Below, piece by piece: positions 7,260 through 8,777 of a stretch of DNA of 8,777 bases. The translations under genes and the position numbers were made by a program. Below the pieces are notes generated by a model. That model saw only the letters and a program-made list of their open reading frames with translations. It was not told the origin of the DNA and ran no database searches. Location of the stretch: positions 1,031 through 9,807 of the forward strand of contig NZ_LECR01000073.1 of assembly GCF_001602625.1 (NCBI RefSeq). Direction: 5' to 3'. This stretch comes from Sodalis-like endosymbiont of Proechinophthirus fluctus. Lineage in GTDB: Bacteria > Pseudomonadota > Gammaproteobacteria > Enterobacterales > Enterobacteriaceae. Numbering within the stretch: the stretch's first letter is position 1; every line of letters starts with the position of its first letter.

Positions 7260-7366
7260 TAAAAATTTTTAATTAGTTAATTTTATATAATTAAATATTA
7301 TTTTTAATAAATAATTATATAATTTTATATTTTAATAATTAAATTAATATTTTATTTATATAATAA
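7260..7366. other. Extremely AT-rich intergenic tract
   Basis: Across about 107 bp there is a single G (near 7275) and no C, made of runs and near-repeats such as TTATATAATT and AATTAAATATT. It lies upstream of the epimerase remnant on the minus strand and ends abruptly at AAGGAGAACGGGG. Such DNA is curved and easily melted and would suit binding by H-NS-type silencers. No gene is seen in it. The flanks also lack a recognised gene: 7165-7259 may hold the old promoter of the epimerase. After 7366 there is only a 29-codon GTG frame (7381-7470) before the tRNA terminator. Confidence 0.7.
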
Positions 7367-7491
7367 GGAGAACGGGGATCGTGTTTTCACAGTCTCATTT
7401 TTCTATTCATAAGTGTGAATTGATACACATTTGCTGGCTTAAGGCCAAAATATGCAAAACGGTTTTTTGACGGAAACATAGGAAGATGTTG

Positions 7492-7521
7492 GCAAAAAAC
7501 AGCAAGCCATCATGACTTGCT
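7492..7521 (-). terminator. Rho-independent terminator of the tRNA operon
   Basis: On the minus strand AGCAAGTC (7521-7514), loop ATGAT, GGCTTGCT (7508-7501) form an 8-bp stem with one T·G wobble, followed at once by GTTTTTTG. It lies about 55 nt after the end of tRNA-Pro, the last gene of the operon. Confidence 0.8.
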
Positions 7522-7576
7522 ACTATCTTTTACGACTTTTTCTAGCTACCACCGCGCAACAAGACTTTTGAGAATA

Positions 7577-7653
7577 TGATCGGCGAGAGAGGATTCGAAC
7601 CTCCGACCCACTGGTCCCAAACCAGTTGCGCTACCAAGCTGCGCTACCCGCCG
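7577..7653 (-). tRNA. proM: tRNA-Pro (anticodon TGG)
   Basis: A 77-nt cloverleaf close to E. coli proM: acceptor arm CGGCGGG with CTCGCCG (one G·U), D-arm with TAGCGCAGCTTGGTAGCGCA, anticodon loop TTTGGGA with anticodon TGG at 7619-7617, and T-arm GGTTCGAATCC. It decodes proline CCN codons. After discriminator A the gene encodes TCA (7579-7577) where E. coli has CCA, so the first C of the 3' end is changed to T. It is last in the four-tRNA operon and the one nearest to the foreign-looking DNA. Confidence 0.93.
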
Positions 7654-7731
7654 AAGTGATAAGCTGCGTGTGCCCTTGAACAGATTCAAGCGGGTTGCCA
7701 ATGGGCAGGTAATACTGACAATCTAAGGATG

Positions 7732-7820
7732 TGGTGCGAAGAGAGGGGCTTGAACCCTCACGTCCGTTTAAGGACACTAACACCTGAAGCTAGCGCGTCT
7801 ACCAATTCCGCCACCTTCGC
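7732..7820 (-). tRNA. leuT: tRNA-Leu (anticodon CAG)
   Basis: An 89-nt class II tRNA with a long variable arm (TGTCC...GGACG, two bases longer in its loop than in E. coli leuT). Acceptor GCGAAGG pairs with TCTTCGC, the anticodon region is GCTTCAGGTG with CAG, and the T-arm is GGTTCAAGCC. The encoded 3' end is ACCA, intact. It decodes the leucine codon CUG. It is third in the operon, between tRNA-His and tRNA-Pro. Confidence 0.93.
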
Positions 7821-7831
7821 GTGCCCACTAA

Positions 7832-7908
7832 TGGGGTGACTGATGGGACTCGAACCCACGACAACTGGAACCACAATCCAGGGCTCTACCAGCTGAGCTA
7901 CAATCACC
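7832..7908 (-). tRNA. hisR: tRNA-His (anticodon GTG)
   Basis: A 77-nt cloverleaf including the extra 5' G (position -1) typical of tRNA-His, paired with C73. Acceptor GTGATTG pairs with CAGTCAC, the anticodon loop reads TTGTGGT with GTG, and the T-arm is GGGTTCGAGTCCC. The encoded CCA is intact. The acceptor stem differs from E. coli hisR (GTGGCTA) by several changes that keep pairing, a sign that this gene is still under selection. Confidence 0.93.
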
Positions 7909-7971
7909 ATTACTGAATTACTATCGCAATGCGGTATTATGACTTAACCACGGCTCTACGCACAAACGTGA

Positions 7972-8048
<77 letters not shown>

Positions 8049-8069
8049 CCAGCGCCGTTTCGGGTGGGG

Positions 8070-8098
8070 ATAATACGGATTTACACGCCGCCTGTCTA
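8070..8098 (-). promoter_or_regulatory. Sigma-70 promoter of the tRNA operon
   Basis: On the minus strand TAGACA (8098-8093) and TATTAT (8075-8070) are separated by exactly 17 bp. Transcription should begin near 8062-8064, some 15 nt before tRNA-Arg. The stretch after the -10 box (CCCCACCCG) is GC-rich, as is usual for stringently controlled stable-RNA promoters, so growth-rate control is likely by analogy. Confidence 0.8.
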
Positions 8099-8169
8099 GT
8101 GGTTATTCAAAGAAATAATGCGTTTAGTTACCCTTTACTCACTTGAGTCGCCACTATACCTTTCGCCCG

Positions 8170-8777
8170 CTATAGGCGTCCGCTGATGTGATAGCCCAGG
8201 TAACGCAAAAGTTTAAGCTGACGCTGCAGGCGCGACGGCTGGCTTAACAGTCGGTAAAACCATTCCAGCCCCAAATCCTGCCACACTTTGGGAGCGCGCT
8301 TGACGTGGCCGGTAAACACGTCATAAGTACCCCCTACACCCATATATAGCGCCGCAGGATATACTCGTCGACATGCCTGCATAAGTTGCTCCTGGCGCGG
8401 CGATCCCATGGCGACAGTGACAATAGAGGCTCCGCTAGCGCGGATGCGTTCTATCAGCGCCGGCTGTACATCGGCGGTGAAATAGCCATTTTTCCTGCCG
8501 ACTATATTCACATTCCAGCGCGCTCGCAGCTGCGCCTCAGTCTGCATCAGCACCACCGGACGGCCGCCTAGCAAAAATACCGGCACGCTTTCCCGGCCAG
8601 CGCGCGCCATGAGATCTTCCCATAAATCCGAACCCGCGATACGGCTTACCTCGGCATGGTGATATTTGCGGCGAATGGAGCGTACTATGCTGATGCCGTC
8701 GGCATACTTATATTCCGCCTCGTCAAGCAGCTGTTTCAGCACCGCATCCCGCTCGGCGATTAGGACTTTCTCGGCAT
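8170..8777 (-). CDS. wecG: WecG, UDP-N-acetyl-D-mannosaminuronic acid transferase (5' partial)
   Basis: WecG (RffM) adds N-acetyl-D-mannosaminuronic acid to lipid I to form lipid II of enterobacterial common antigen at the cytoplasmic face of the inner membrane. The frame is open to the window edge and begins at AEKVL, matching residues near 47 of the 246-residue E. coli protein, so about 45 residues are missing. The GTG at 8742 is internal. WecG/TagA/CpsF family motifs are all present: [92 protein letters not shown] and [20 protein letters not shown], ending at TAG 8170-8172. There are no internal stops or shifts, so it appears functional. Only about 70 bp separate it from the tRNA promoter, whereas E. 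coli has yifK there. Confidence 0.95.
   Translation of the reverse strand, partial: AEKVLIAERDAVLKQLLDEAEYKYADGISIVRSIRRKYHHAEVSRIAGSDLWEDLMARAGRESVPVFLLGGRPVVLMQTEAQLRARWNVNIVGRKNGYFTADVQPALIERIRASGASIVTVAMGSPRQEQLMQACRRVYPAALYMGVGGTYDVFTGHVKRAPKVWQDLGLEWFYRLLSQPSRLQRQLKLLRYLGYHISGRL

Noticed and set aside
7536..7555. Minus-strand GGTGGTAGCT as an ops (RfaH) element ahead of the sugar genes
   Set aside because: The ops core GGCGGTAG has a changed third base here, the rest of the JUMPstart context is missing, and the tRNA operon terminator follows immediately.
7577..7600. tRNA-Pro 3' end as an attachment site of an integrative island
   Set aside because: The location is suggestive, but I found no second copy of the tRNA 3' end in the window and no integrase gene.
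8386..8571. Plus-strand frame of 61 codons inside wecG
   Set aside because: It is antisense to the conserved core of WecG and has no family resemblance.

Overview
The window looks like the chromosome of a gammaproteobacterium of the order Enterobacterales that is undergoing genome decay. The best fit is an insect symbiont of the Sodalis type, although the species is inferred. HemX, HemY, WecG and the four-tRNA cluster Arg-His-Leu-Pro read almost line for line like their Escherichia coli counterparts as I recall them. Everything between these two conserved ends is broken: recognisable protein families carry many frameshifts, internal stops, deletions and short tandem duplications. In E. coli the same ends (wecG-yifK-argX-hisR-leuT-proM-aslB-aslA-hemY-hemX, read in the opposite order here) flank yifK and aslBA. 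I see no trace of yifK, aslA or aslB here.

Layout. Positions 2-1123 (+) hold hemX, cut off at its 5' end by the window edge, with an aberrant C-terminus that runs out of frame into hemY. Positions 1023-2256 (+) hold hemY, a pseudogene. A 19-bp-arm hairpin follows at 2283-2326. From there the minus strand carries a run of wrecked genes. In transcription order (high to low coordinates) they are: an NAD-dependent nucleotide-sugar epimerase/dehydratase (7158-6265), a DegT/DnrJ/EryC1/StrS sugar aminotransferase (6164-5636), a class II ketose-bisphosphate aldolase fragment (5602-5273), a small unrecognised gene (4941-4688), a class I SAM-dependent methyltransferase (4486-3670) and a fumarylacetoacetate hydrolase (FAH)-family enzyme (about 3269-2426).

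Base composition changes sharply near 5600. The two sugar-nucleotide genes above that point are AT-rich and resemble O-antigen or surface-polysaccharide DNA gained by transfer. The aldolase, methyltransferase and FAH genes below it have the richer GC content of hemX, hemY and wecG. The AT-rich block ends in a stretch of about 107 bp (7260-7366) that contains a single G and no C. It lies just beyond the terminator of the tRNA operon.

Positions 7577-8048 (-) hold a tRNA operon (Arg-CCG, His-GTG, Leu-CAG, Pro-TGG, in transcription order). It has a clear sigma-70 promoter (8070-8098) and a Rho-independent terminator (7492-7521). Two of the four tRNA genes, Arg and Pro, encode a 3' TCA in place of CCA. 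Positions 8170-8777 (-) hold wecG, cut off at its 5' end by the window edge, the glycosyltransferase for enterobacterial common antigen.

The intact functions are tRNA supply and common-antigen synthesis, and probably HemX. The middle 6 kb appears to be a graveyard of sugar-catabolic and surface-sugar genes. I found no convincing new biological system. The most notable points are the altered tRNA 3' ends, the HemX readthrough, the junction of two unrelated gene remnants near 5600-5640 and the tandem duplication that separates a Shine-Dalgarno site from its start codon.
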